From positions 1,718,501-1,782,500 of the forward strand of contig NC_012691.1 in assembly GCF_000023065.1 (NCBI RefSeq): a stretch of DNA of 64,000 bases, given 5' to 3'. The translations under genes and the position numbers were made by a program. Positions 30,143 to 39,396 of the stretch are shown piece by piece. Position 1 is the stretch's first letter. Each line of letters starts with the position of its first letter. The notes beneath the pieces were generated by a model. That model did not search any database and was not told where the DNA came from. It saw nothing but the letters and a program-made list of their open reading frames with translations. The stretch is from Tolumonas auensis DSM 9187 (GTDB lineage: Bacteria; Pseudomonadota; Gammaproteobacteria; Enterobacterales; Aeromonadaceae).

Positions 30143-30178
30143 AAGAGCAAACGAATCATTCGATGCTGTTTTGCTCTT
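30143..30178 (+). terminator. Hairpin terminator after arfA
   Basis: AAGAGCAAA (30143-30151) pairs with TTTGCTCTT (30170-30178) around an 18-base loop. It lies between arfA and the tRNA genes. Confidence 0.55.
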
Positions 30179-30232
30179 GCCTGAATAACTTCATCCCGCT
30201 ATTATGCCCGCACATCGAAACGATGTATGTGC

Positions 30233-30309
30233 GCGTCCTTAGCTCAGCTGGTTAGAGCACCACCTTGACATGGTGGGGGTCGATGGTTCGAGTCCATTAG
30301 GACGCACCA
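30233..30309 (+). tRNA. tRNA-Val (GAC)
   Basis: A 77-nt cloverleaf with encoded CCA. The acceptor stem GCGTCCT pairs with AGGACGC, the D-arm is AGCTCAGCTGGTTAGAGC, and the anticodon stem CCACC/GGTGG carries anticodon GAC. The T-loop is GGTTCGAGTCC. It is the first of two identical copies. Confidence 0.97.
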
Positions 30310-30338
30310 TTCTTTCGATAGCAAAAAAGTTCTCAAGT

Positions 30339-30415
30339 GCGTCCTTAGCTCAGCTGGTTAGAGCACCACCTTGACATGGTGGGGGTCGATGGTTCGAGTC
30401 CATTAGGACGCACCA
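30339..30415 (+). tRNA. tRNA-Val (GAC), second copy
   Basis: Identical in all 77 bases to the copy 29 bases upstream. The tandem valVW-like pair is a normal arrangement. Its 3' end marks the junction with the accessory island and is a likely integrase attachment site, since island genes start directly after it. Confidence 0.97.
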
Positions 30416-30887
30416 ATTCTTATATATCAATTAGTTATCTTCTCTTATCCCCTGCTTTTCTGACCACAAATTGTTGTGGGCACCATTAATTTCAAATTAG
30501 TCACAAATTCCAATTTTTCGGTCTCATAAGAAGCCTAATTTTCGGAAATTTTGGAAAAATCCGTTTTCGTGCCCAAACCGTGCCCAAAATCTTCACTGAC
30601 CGATCATTTTGTTCGTGCCCAAATTGGGTGTGACGACCACCACCGCACTGACCACCACCCTGTTTTTGGCGATTTTCGGAAGGCCATTTCATATGGATAA
30701 AGCTGCTATCACTCACTCTGAGAATCAGCCTTTCGACTAAATAAAACGATGTCTAGATTCCGCGCCAGAATATGTTCAAACATGCTAGTTGTATTTACAC
30801 AGCAGCATATAATTTAACCAGTGACCGTTATTTTGATGTATAACTGCTAATATCCTGCCAATATTAATTTAATCATAGAATATAGCG
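30416..30887. other. Island junction, no gene seen
   Basis: Between the second tRNA-Val and the HNH gene there are 472 bases without a convincing reading frame. It holds three direct copies of CGTGCCCAAA and one inverted GTGGGCACC. This is the type of repeat found as integrase arm sites beside tRNA-borne islands. No integrase gene or obvious remnant is present here. Confidence 0.6.
30568..30623. repeat. Three CGTGCCCAAA repeats (att-arm-like)
   Basis: CGTGCCCAAA occurs at 30568-30577, 30579-30588 and 30614-30623, with an inverted GTGGGCACC near 30477-30485. Short direct repeats of a TGCCCA core beside a tRNA 3' end resemble arm-type sites of P4-like integrases. That role is an inference. Confidence 0.5.
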
Positions 30888-31991
30888 ATGCTACCAAGCG
30901 ACCAACAACTTGATATAAAAGCACTTTCAAAGCTATTTACTAATACAACAAACTCTTACAAATTACTTTTCTTCATGGCAATTTTAAACCATGTCAAAAC
31001 AAGCGAATCACAAGCATCCACTAAGATTTGTGTGTCTGAACTTACTGAACACATGTTATATCTAGCGGCTTACCCAATAAGATACTTCAATTTGAATTTT
31101 GGCCTACAAGATCAAATGGAGTCACATCTTTCATCTTTATCAATTGATGAACTTAAGGTGCTAACGCCTAAAATAGCACCTGCATTGAATGAAAAAATTC
31201 ATCGGGCTTTCGCTAATTCATCTGCAAAGGAACTAGAAAATTATGTTCCATTTCGATTACTTCAACCGTTCTTTTCAAGTGAACTAAAAGGTTTAAACGA
31301 TGTTGAAAAAAATGACAAAACCTTCGAGCTAGCAAAACAATACTTTGATGAGAGAAAACCTCTCTATAAACTAGAAAAGTGCAAACAGGAGCTTTTCTTA
31401 ATTCTCCATCCTCTATGGTTAAAATACCTTCACCAAAACTACTCAATTGTAAGGGCTTGGGCTGAGTTTGCTTGGGTATCTTATTTGCAGCGAAAAAACC
31501 CAAACTCACCAAACATTATATGTAAAATTTTGCCCCCGCTCGCTCGAACGCAACTAACCGCACAACGTAAAATTTGGGATGAGTTTCTCCAGATACATAC
31601 GGTAAGTTGCATCTATTCCGATGAACAGTTGAATCCCGGAGAGTATGACCTAGACCACTTCATTCCGTGGAGCTATATAGGACATGATCAACACTGGAAT
31701 TTGATTCCCGCAAGTGCACTTGCCAATGGTCAAAAAAGTAACTCATTACCTCATGTCGATTATTTCGATAAATTCTGTGTACTCCAGAACCAATACTTTA
31801 GCTTCCTTCATGCCAACAACATGAGAGCTGCTTGCGAAGATTATGTCTCTGGTCTTAACGCTTCCCTTACTGCTTTAACCTCTGAGCAAACATTTAGGGG
31901 TAGACTTAGAGCAACCATCACCAACCTCTGTTCTATGGCTCAATTACAAGGCTTTACCCCTGATTGGAAGTTTGGGATAGATGCTGTTTAG
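30888..31991 (+). CDS. HNH endonuclease-domain protein linked to dnd
   Basis: A 367-residue protein. The first 230 residues are helical and unrecognised. The C-terminal part has an HNH nuclease core: SCIYSDEQL, then DLDHFIPWS (254-262, His257), WNLIPAS (270-276) and NGQKSNSLP (280-288), matching the D-H...N...N/H pattern. It lacks the paired cysteines of zinc-stabilised HNH domains. It lies 140 bases upstream of dndB on the same strand, so it could be a phosphorothioation-linked nuclease or an independent defence gene. No sulfur-binding domain is recognisable by eye. Confidence 0.72.
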   Translation: MLPSDQQLDIKALSKLFTNTTNSYKLLFFMAILNHVKTSESQASTKICVSELTEHMLYLAAYPIRYFNLNFGLQDQMESHLSSLSIDELKVLTPKIAPALNEKIHRAFANSSAKELENYVPFRLLQPFFSSELKGLNDVEKNDKTFELAKQYFDERKPLYKLEKCKQELFLILHPLWLKYLHQNYSIVRAWAEFAWVSYLQRKNPNSPNIICKILPPLARTQLTAQRKIWDEFLQIHTVSCIYSDEQLNPGEYDLDHFIPWSYIGHDQHWNLIPASALANGQKSNSLPHVDYFDKFCVLQNQYFSFLHANNMRAACEDYVSGLNASLTALTSEQTFRGRLRATITNLCSMAQLQGFTPDWKFGIDAV

Positions 31992-32083
31992 TCGAACAAC
32001 TCAGAGGCAATCATTACTGTATATTTACCATCCAATTAAACTGCTTTTCTAAAAATAGACAATTACCCGCTTATCATTTTGTT

Positions 32084-32122
32084 AAAAATGACATACCATT
32101 TAGCTCAGAATAACATACCACT
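32084..32122 (+). promoter_or_regulatory. Direct repeat upstream of dndB
   Basis: GACATACCA and AACATACCA occur about 21 bases apart directly before the dndB start, in AT-rich sequence. DndB is known in other bacteria to repress its own operon, so these repeats are candidate operator halves. Related CATAC motifs recur elsewhere in the island. Confidence 0.35.
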
Positions 32123-32131
32123 GTTACTGTT

Positions 32132-33208
32132 ATGCATATGAATGATTCTGGATATTGTTACTCGTTCCCCGCTGTGAGAGGGATACAGGCTGGACGTCCG
32201 TTTTATATTGCGACCTGCCCTCTTCGGATAGTCCCAAAGATATTTAGTTACAATGAGGATGATGTTCCTCCAGAGCTTCGCGCTCAGCGCACCCTAAACA
32301 AAACACGAATCCCTGATATGGTTAAGTATCTTCTCGATAATCCAAAGGATTACGTTTTTTCTGCGCTGACAGCGTCCGTTGGTACATCGATATCATTTGA
32401 AGAAATAGGCGAAGCACCAAATCTTGGCATTCTTCAAATCCCAATGGATGCACAAATCCTGATCAACGACGGGCAACATCGAAGAAAAGCAATTGAAGAA
32501 GCGCTTAGAGAGAACCCTGACTTAGGGCAGGATAATCTTCCAGTACTCTTCTTTGTTGATGAAGGACTTACTCGCAGCCAGCAAATGTTTGCTGACCTTA
32601 ACAAGTACGCCGTAAAACCAAGTACATCTTTGGGAACACTTTATGACCATAGAGACGAAAGTTCAGAACTAGCAAGATACCTTGCGATGGAAATAGAGCC
32701 TTTCATTGGCTTCACTGAAATGGAAAAGTCAAACGTAAGCCCTAAGTCGAATAAGCTATTCACTCTAAGTGCCATAAAACAAGCAACAAAGGCTCTACTG
32801 AGTAAAGGTCCTCGAGATGGCTTCTCTGAAGAAGAACAAAGATTGTCAATTGAATACTGGAAAGCAGTGACCAAATATATACCTGATTGGCAGATGATGC
32901 TTAACAAAAAAGTATCGCCAAGCCAACTGCGCCAGGAGTTTATTCACGCACATGGTGTCGGGTTACAAGCACTGGGAATCGTCGGTAAACAACTCTTAAG
33001 TGAACACCCCAACGACTGGGAATCCCGATTGAAACCGTTACAATCCATTGATTGGCGAAAAGCGAATCCTGATTGGGTAAAACGCACAATGAACCATGGT
33101 CGTATTTCTAAGTCAACGACCAGCATTCTACTTACCAGTAACGCGTTAAAGCTCAAATTAGGCTTGGCACTAACACCTGATGAAAAAACACTAGAGAAAC
33201 AATTGTAA
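32132..33208 (+). CDS. dndB: DNA phosphorothioation regulator DndB
   Basis: A 358-residue DGQHR-family protein, with the DGQHR motif at 113-117 (INDGQHRRKAIEEAL) and LFFVDEGLTRSQQMFADLNKYAVKPS following. DndB controls dnd expression and the frequency of phosphorothioate modification. The stop overlaps the dndC start (TAATG). ATG at 32138 is an alternative start. It is the first gene of dndBCDE, and dndA is not present, so the sulfur donor is presumably a housekeeping cysteine desulfurase elsewhere. Confidence 0.92.
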   Translation: MHMNDSGYCYSFPAVRGIQAGRPFYIATCPLRIVPKIFSYNEDDVPPELRAQRTLNKTRIPDMVKYLLDNPKDYVFSALTASVGTSISFEEIGEAPNLGILQIPMDAQILINDGQHRRKAIEEALRENPDLGQDNLPVLFFVDEGLTRSQQMFADLNKYAVKPSTSLGTLYDHRDESSELARYLAMEIEPFIGFTEMEKSNVSPKSNKLFTLSAIKQATKALLSKGPRDGFSEEEQRLSIEYWKAVTKYIPDWQMMLNKKVSPSQLRQEFIHAHGVGLQALGIVGKQLLSEHPNDWESRLKPLQSIDWRKANPDWVKRTMNHGRISKSTTSILLTSNALKLKLGLALTPDEKTLEKQL

Positions 33209-34839
33209 TGACAGATCAACTCCTACTGGCAGAAGACCTCGAAGGATATGAAGAGTTTATTAATCAAGAATATTTCGCAGGTTTAAAGCTCAACCATTAT
33301 ATTGCTGATGTCCAGCGAATCTATTGCGCTGATAAACGCCCATGGGTTATTGGCTATAGTGGTGGCAAAGACTCTTCTGCAGTCATGTCTCTCGTTTATA
33401 TGGCACTGTTAGGTTTACCAAAAGATCAACGGCAAAAACCAGTGTTTGTTGTATCGTCCGATACCTTGGTTGAAACTCCTGTTGTCGTAAATCATATAAA
33501 AAACTCTCTTAAAGCGATCGAATCTGGCGCTAGGCGAGATGGTTTGCCAATCACGACTCATCAAGTCGTTCCAAAGAGTAATGATACCTTTTGGGTAAAC
33601 TTACTTGGCAAAGGCTACCCGGCCCCAACACGCTCATTCCGTTGGTGTACCGAGCGGATGAAAATCGATCCAGTCAGTGATTTTATTAAAACTACAGTTT
33701 CAAAATATGATGAAGTAATCGTTGTACTGGGTTCTCGAAGCCAAGAAAGTGCCTCACGTGCGCAAGTGATTGCTAAACATAAAATAGATGGTTCCCGGCT
33801 CGCTCGCCATACCACGCTTGCAAATGCGTTTATCTTCACACCAATCGATACATGGTCTGTCGATGATGTTTGGAAGATCTTGCGTCTTTGTCATTTAGAG
33901 ACTCAAGACTCACCTTATGGAGTTAAGAATATCTGGAAAGATATCTACGATCTTGAATGGGAAAACCCATGGGGCGGCAAAAACCTCACTCTTTGGAATT
34001 TGTATAGAGACTCATCAGGCCAAGGTGAATGCCCGATGGTAATCGACGAAACGACACCATCATGTGGCAATTCTCGTTTTGGATGCTGGACTTGCACCGT
34101 CGTGACAAAAGATAGAGCAATGGAAAGCTTAATTGAAAATGGTGAAGAGTGGATGAACCCACTTTTAGAATTCCGAAACAAATTAGCTTTTACTACAGAC
34201 CCTGAAAACAAAGATGAATTTCGTAATTACAAACGTCGTACCGGAAGAGTCGCCTACCAATATGCCAAAGAAGGTGAAAATATTGCTACAGAACGTAAGC
34301 ACGTACCTGGTCCATATTGGTTGAAATATCGTAAGCAGTGGCTTAAGGAACTTCTGGAACTTGATAAACAATACAAAGATGAACGCCGAGAGATTGAACT
34401 AATTACCGCGCCAGAGTTGCACGCAATTCGACAGGAATGGCTACGAGATCCTAATGAGCCAGATTGGAATGATTCTCTCCCCTCGATTTTTAAGGAAGTG
34501 TACGGCTTCGATCTTGATTGGATCTATGATGACGGAGCAAGTTTTGGTAAAGACGAGGCTGCACTGCTGCGTGAACTAAGTTCTGATTTCGATGCTGAAC
34601 CAGAAATGGTGATGAAGCTTATCGAATTAGAAATTTCGATGGAAGGCTTAAGTCGTCGCAGTGGCATCAGCGATAAAATCGCATCCCTGTTGAAGCAAGA
34701 TTGGGGCAGTCTAGAATCGATAAAGGACAAACATGCAGCCTTGCAAAGTCGCGCAGAATACGATGTACACCAAAAAGAAATCGATCGATATAACCAAGAG
34801 CTAGCAGAAATTGAGCTAGCCCTTAAGAAGGAATTTTAG
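33208..34839 (+). CDS. dndC: DNA phosphorothioation sulfurtransferase DndC
   Basis: A 543-residue PAPS-reductase/ATP-pyrophosphatase-type enzyme. The PP-loop SGGKDSSAV lies at 51-59. A cysteine cluster CGNSRFGCWTC (about 288-299) holds the 4Fe-4S centre typical of DndC. RSFRWCTERMKI is the substrate segment. DndC has ATP pyrophosphatase activity and is thought to activate DNA or deliver sulfur for replacing a non-bridging phosphate oxygen. Coupled to dndB (TAATG) and 9 bases before dndD. Confidence 0.95.
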   Translation: MTDQLLLAEDLEGYEEFINQEYFAGLKLNHYIADVQRIYCADKRPWVIGYSGGKDSSAVMSLVYMALLGLPKDQRQKPVFVVSSDTLVETPVVVNHIKNSLKAIESGARRDGLPITTHQVVPKSNDTFWVNLLGKGYPAPTRSFRWCTERMKIDPVSDFIKTTVSKYDEVIVVLGSRSQESASRAQVIAKHKIDGSRLARHTTLANAFIFTPIDTWSVDDVWKILRLCHLETQDSPYGVKNIWKDIYDLEWENPWGGKNLTLWNLYRDSSGQGECPMVIDETTPSCGNSRFGCWTCTVVTKDRAMESLIENGEEWMNPLLEFRNKLAFTTDPENKDEFRNYKRRTGRVAYQYAKEGENIATERKHVPGPYWLKYRKQWLKELLELDKQYKDERREIELITAPELHAIRQEWLRDPNEPDWNDSLPSIFKEVYGFDLDWIYDDGASFGKDEAALLRELSSDFDAEPEMVMKLIELEISMEGLSRRSGISDKIASLLKQDWGSLESIKDKHAALQSRAEYDVHQKEIDRYNQELAEIELALKKEF

Positions 34840-34848
34840 GCCGTAACG

Positions 34849-36864
34849 ATGCTAATAACCAAACTAAGTCTTAATAACTTTCGCGTATTTTGTGGATTGC
34901 ACGAGATCGACCTAACGCCATCAAGTGCAGCTCATAATGCTAAAGGTGAAGAAATACCCGGAACAGAACGCTCTATTATTCTATTTGGTGGGTTAAACGG
35001 CGCAGGGAAAACTTCGATTTTAACAGCAGTTCGTCTAGCTCTTTATGGCCGTCTCTCTTTTGGTAAGCCACTTCATAATAATGAATACATCGAGGAGCTT
35101 TCCGAGCTAATTCACAAGGGGAATGGCATAAATTCACCAGAAAATGCATATATTGAACTTGCATTTACCCATAACCAAGCAGGTTCAGAAAATACGTATA
35201 AAGTTACGAGAAGCTGGAAGAAAGGCAAAGCTGATAAATTGATTCTTGAACAAGATGGCAAGGATCTATCAGAACTCAGCTATGATCAATGCCAAGGCTT
35301 TTTAAATGAGCTGATTCCGAACGGTATTGCTGACCTATTCTTCTTTGATGGTGAAAAGATTGCGGAGTTAGCTGAAGATGAATCGGGAACTATACTGAAC
35401 ACTGCTGTTAAACGTTTACTGGGGTTGGATGTTATCGCCAAGCTTAAAAGTGACCTAAATATCTATCTAAAAAAACAAGGCGCGACATTACTCGAAACGT
35501 CTATCAAGCAACAATTAGATAATTTGGATGAGACTCGAATCAAGCATGAACGTAATGCTGAAAAGTTACGTCATGAGGCTAATCAAGTGCTCATTCAGAT
35601 TGAGCATGTCTCGCAAGAGATTCAAAAACTTGAAGCTGAACTATCAAGTAGCGGTGGCGCTTGGGCTGAAACACGCGAACAAGAAGAACAGAAAATTGAT
35701 CAGTTGCTTAAAGAAAAACTCGAGCTGGAAAAGCAAATCCGTATGGAGATGGAAACCAGCCTTCCCTTTGCTTTAGCACCGAATTCAATGAAAGCACTAC
35801 TGTCTCAGATTGAAAAAGAGAGAGCACTTAAGCAAAAGCAACACTTTGCTAAAGAGCTAGATGGATTTCTGGATACTTTGAGAAAAGACCTTTCATTTCG
35901 TTTAGCTGATTCAAACGTTGCCATGGATGCCATTGCAGACTGCTTCAACTACTATGTTTCAGATGATTCTAACCAAGCACTTTTGTTAGATATCTCTGAT
36001 CGCCAAGCTAACGCCATCGAATACCAAGTAAATCAAAGTAGTCATCGTTCATACGAGCGTTTCGATAAGGCTCGTTCTAGACTAGGTCAAGTTGAGGAGT
36101 TACTGGATAACATTTCTCAAAACGTTGCTCGAGCACCGGAAAAAGAACAGTTACAAGGTACACTAGATAAAATTCGAGCAAGAGATAAGAAGAAACAGGA
36201 GCTATGCTCCGACTACCAGGCACTTCTAGAAGATGCTAAACAAGAACTACGTTTGGCACTCGAAACAGCTCGTCAAATACAGAAATTGCATGACAAGCAC
36301 AGAGATAACGCAAATAAAAATGCGAGTGTCGAGAATGCACAAAATACAATTTTATTATTGAGTAAGTTCGCAGATCAACTAACTAAGTCTCGGGTTAAGT
36401 CTCTGGAACAGCACTTTGTTGAGTCTTATAAAAAACTGGCTCGCAAAGAGGATCTACAGCTCTGTGCTTTAATCAATCCCAAATCTTTTGATGTTGAACT
36501 TATTGATGAACATGGAAATAAGATCAATCGCAAGGCAATGTCTGCAGGTGAGAAACAAATCTATGCTATTTCTATTCTTGAAGCATTGGGAAAAACCTCA
36601 GGCCGTAAGTTACCTATTATCATCGATACACCTCTAGGTAGATTGGATTCTCATCACCGCGATAAGCTGGTAGAAAACTACTTCCCAACAGCAAGCCATC
36701 AAGTCGTGATTCTGTCTACGGATACGGAAATTGATAAAGACTATATCAGGCTTATTGAAGATGACATCGCCAAAACTTATGAAATTTGTTTTGACGGCAA
36801 ATCAAAATCATCTCATATAAAGCAAGGTTACTTCTGGAAACAAGTAATACAGGAGGCCGTGTAA
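34849..36864 (+). CDS. dndD: DNA sulfur modification ATPase DndD
   Basis: A 671-residue SMC/Rad50-like ATPase. Walker A GGLNGAGKTS lies at 47-56, FFFDGEKIAELA is the DndD-type segment, and long coiled coils fill about 200-480. The signature SAGEKQ and Walker B PIIIDTPLGRLD are near 565-600. DndD is thought to supply ATP-driven remodelling or nicking for the DndCDE complex. It overlaps dndE by TAATG. Its paralogue in the opposing operon (42563-44605) shares the architecture but not close sequence. Confidence 0.95.
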   Translation: MLITKLSLNNFRVFCGLHEIDLTPSSAAHNAKGEEIPGTERSIILFGGLNGAGKTSILTAVRLALYGRLSFGKPLHNNEYIEELSELIHKGNGINSPENAYIELAFTHNQAGSENTYKVTRSWKKGKADKLILEQDGKDLSELSYDQCQGFLNELIPNGIADLFFFDGEKIAELAEDESGTILNTAVKRLLGLDVIAKLKSDLNIYLKKQGATLLETSIKQQLDNLDETRIKHERNAEKLRHEANQVLIQIEHVSQEIQKLEAELSSSGGAWAETREQEEQKIDQLLKEKLELEKQIRMEMETSLPFALAPNSMKALLSQIEKERALKQKQHFAKELDGFLDTLRKDLSFRLADSNVAMDAIADCFNYYVSDDSNQALLLDISDRQANAIEYQVNQSSHRSYERFDKARSRLGQVEELLDNISQNVARAPEKEQLQGTLDKIRARDKKKQELCSDYQALLEDAKQELRLALETARQIQKLHDKHRDNANKNASVENAQNTILLLSKFADQLTKSRVKSLEQHFVESYKKLARKEDLQLCALINPKSFDVELIDEHGNKINRKAMSAGEKQIYAISILEALGKTSGRKLPIIIDTPLGRLDSHHRDKLVENYFPTASHQVVILSTDTEIDKDYIRLIEDDIAKTYEICFDGKSKSSHIKQGYFWKQVIQEAV

Positions 36865-37211
36865 TGCTACCGAATCGAATGAACTTAAGCCTATCAACAG
36901 AAGAGCAGCTCAAGAAATTAAAAAGCTATACCGGTATTACGCCTAATATTTCTGCTCGTATCGCTTTTTTTCGTTCAATAGAGAGTGATTTTCGTTATTC
37001 TGGCCAAGAAGCAAAGCTGGATGGTACTTTAGTTTTGGATAAGTTTACTTGGCTTGGGGAAACCAGTGATATAACCGAGCTGATGTTAAAACTCTACTAT
37101 CCAAACTTAGATGGTAAGAAATATCAGCAAGCATGGGCTGCTCATGTTGAGTACGGTATATCCTCTTTGAGGAACCATAAATCACTATTAAACTTAGGAA
37201 TAAAATTGTAA
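36864..37211 (+). CDS. dndE: DNA sulfur modification protein DndE
   Basis: A 115-residue protein of normal DndE length (MNLSLSTEEQLKKLKSYTG, then ARIAFFRSIES). DndE forms tetramers that bind DNA, preferring nicks, and completes the DndCDE modification complex. It is the last gene of dndBCDE and is followed by a hairpin before the opposing operon. Confidence 0.92.
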   Translation: MLPNRMNLSLSTEEQLKKLKSYTGITPNISARIAFFRSIESDFRYSGQEAKLDGTLVLDKFTWLGETSDITELMLKLYYPNLDGKKYQQAWAAHVEYGISSLRNHKSLLNLGIKL

Positions 37212-37222
37212 GCGTCATAAAC

Positions 37223-37250
37223 CCAGTGTGGCGAAATTATGCCGCACTGG
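37223..37250. terminator. Hairpin between the two phosphorothioation operons
   Basis: CCAGTGTGGC (37223-37232) pairs with GCCGCACTGG (37241-37250) apart from one G-T pair, with an 8-base loop. It lies between dndE and the convergent helicase gene and may terminate both. Confidence 0.65.
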
Positions 37251-37317
37251 TACTGACAACTATTTATGTACAAAAAGCATCAAGCCATTATTTGAACATT
37301 TGCCAGGATGAGAAGTA

Positions 37318-39396
37318 TCAACTCATATAAATTCCAAGTTTCTTACGAATTTTAGAAAAGAGCTCCAAACTATCCCCATAATTAACAGCTAACTCTGCAA
37401 ATTCTTCGATCCTCTTAATTTCTCTTTTGAATAAGCCTCTAAATATATTTAGATCCCCTTTTGAAAATCCATCCATATCAGAATTAGGTGGAACCGCAAT
37501 GTAGTCGTATATATATGCATATTCTTTATTGGGCGAGTTTCTTAATACTCTACCTCTTCTTTGAATATATTCTCTAGGATTTGTGGATGACGCTAATATG
37601 TGAGCATATTGAGTCGAAGGAACATCAACTCCTTCATCTAAACACTTTATGGCAACAATTACATCTATTTTCCCAAGAGAGAAATTTTTTAGTATTGCAC
37701 TCCTGTCTAATAGTTCAGTTTCAGCTGTAAACTTATTACAAGAAATGTCAAACTCTGTTCCTAACCGTTTAGTAACATATTCCACAGCTCTAATTCCATC
37801 TTCTTTTGTATCACCAACATACACAAGAGTATGTTTATTTAATCCTACTTTAGACACATATTCGAAGAATGCCTTATATTTATTTTCCATAGAGTTAATT
37901 ATTCTTGCTCTTTTTAACAAAAGTGGTTTGGCTCCATCAGAGAATTTAAATCCACCATTAGAATCAATTTTAATGAACCTACAAAGTTGGATTGATAACT
38001 CTTTATACTCATCCCATTCTTCAGCTGTAAACTCAACAATAGTCGGGTAATAAAAATATTTTGTTAAGCAATGATTATTAATTGCATCTTTTAATGAGAA
38101 ATTAATGACTTCATCACCAAAATAATCATAAATAGCTTGTGTCCCTTCATCATCATTATGGCGCCGAGGTGTTGCCGAAAGACCTAATCTATAGTTTACA
38201 TCGTTTGGTAACAGTTTTAGACATTCTGGAGAACCAAGATTGTGCATTTCATCTGCGACCAACAAAGACGTTATTTTTTTAAAGTATGAATCGAAACATC
38301 TAAACGAATTAGATGTAAACGTAGCATTAGTGCATACAGCTACCGTAATTCCTCTTTTTTGAATTAAAGATGATGTTAGGCTTTGTGAGAGTTGTTGACC
38401 CCATTTTGAAACACCATCAAAACACTTAATAGGGTTAAAACCAAAAGAAGTAATTTCATCACACCATTGCATAGCTAAATGTATATATGGTACTACAATT
38501 AGTACAAACAAATTAGTTTGATTATTGTCTACATAATCAGCCAACTTTACAACAGCTGATAATGCTGTAACAGTTTTTCCTGATCCTGTAGCCATACAGA
38601 AAATACCTCTTCCGTTAGCTTTAAACCATTTATTTACAGCTTCTATTTGATATGGACGGATTTCGCCTTTTTCATTGAGAAAATGTTTAGGAATGGAAAA
38701 TCTACAAGGCTTTTTATAAGGTCTTTGTGTGTTTTGAGTAAAATCCAAAAATGGTTTTAAACATGATTGAGATGGGGTAAACACTTTTAAATTTCGATCA
38801 TATCCATTCCACATCATATCAAAATCAGATTCTATATCTTGAGTTCGCAAAGCAGACTCTTCACTAAAATAAGAGGAAAAAACATCGATTCTTTCCCAAT
38901 TTCCTTTTGCTGAACCAGTAAGATTATATGAACCAGAAAATGCAACTTTGTTTCCATAATCATCTTCAAAAACACCCATTTTTGAATGCATGATTCCATC
39001 TAGGTTATTGCAAGGCACTGCTATTCTAAACTTCAATATACCGTCAGTAATTAACCAACTTATAGTTGCCAATGTTTCTTCTTTTAACGAATCAAATAAC
39101 TCCTGAAAACTTTTCTTGAACAACCTTTCACTTAAATCAGAGTTGACCTCCCCCTCTAACAAAGCATTGTAATCCTCTTTTGTAAGCTGAGGAGAAATAA
39201 GCCAACAAGCATTTCCTCCATTAGACGCAAATTGCGCAACCCCGGCAGCAACATCTTTAATCCATTTTGAAGAAAAATATCCTACGGCCACTTTGTATGA
39301 CACAGAAGATGATAACAAAGGCTCAAAAAAAACATCATTAGGATTTTCTTTTGTTGTCTTGATAAAAAGTGGAATATTAATTTTTTTAAAAGTCAT
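37318..39396 (-). CDS. SF2 helicase with N-terminal phospholipase-D-like domain
   Basis: A 692-residue fusion. The first ~200 residues form a PLD-like nuclease domain with the single HxK motif HSKMGVF at about 138 and GSYN at about 156. The SF2 motor follows: RPYQIEAV, Walker A ATGSGKT (270-276), DEMH box (383-386), LSATPRR (408-414), and a C-terminal motif QRRGRVLR near 640. This architecture is found in restriction-like helicases that load on and cleave foreign DNA. It is the last gene of the opposing operon and overlaps the sigma-like gene by about 11 bases. Start at the ATG after a TTG. Function in this system is inferred. Confidence 0.75.
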   Translation of the reverse strand: MTFKKINIPLFIKTTKENPNDVFFEPLLSSSVSYKVAVGYFSSKWIKDVAAGVAQFASNGGNACWLISPQLTKEDYNALLEGEVNSDLSERLFKKSFQELFDSLKEETLATISWLITDGILKFRIAVPCNNLDGIMHSKMGVFEDDYGNKVAFSGSYNLTGSAKGNWERIDVFSSYFSEESALRTQDIESDFDMMWNGYDRNLKVFTPSQSCLKPFLDFTQNTQRPYKKPCRFSIPKHFLNEKGEIRPYQIEAVNKWFKANGRGIFCMATGSGKTVTALSAVVKLADYVDNNQTNLFVLIVVPYIHLAMQWCDEITSFGFNPIKCFDGVSKWGQQLSQSLTSSLIQKRGITVAVCTNATFTSNSFRCFDSYFKKITSLLVADEMHNLGSPECLKLLPNDVNYRLGLSATPRRHNDDEGTQAIYDYFGDEVINFSLKDAINNHCLTKYFYYPTIVEFTAEEWDEYKELSIQLCRFIKIDSNGGFKFSDGAKPLLLKRARIINSMENKYKAFFEYVSKVGLNKHTLVYVGDTKEDGIRAVEYVTKRLGTEFDISCNKFTAETELLDRSAILKNFSLGKIDVIVAIKCLDEGVDVPSTQYAHILASSTNPREYIQRRGRVLRNSPNKEYAYIYDYIAVPPNSDMDGFSKGDLNIFRGLFKREIKRIEEFAELAVNYGDSLELFSKIRKKLGIYMS

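Noticed and set aside
30233-30415. The two identical tRNA-Val copies as attL/attR around a small element
   Set aside because: Only 29 bases separate them, and tandem tRNA-Val(GAC) genes are common in related bacteria.
30501-30716. 71-codon leftward frame at the island junction
   Set aside because: It runs through the repeat region, has no ribosome site and unnatural composition.
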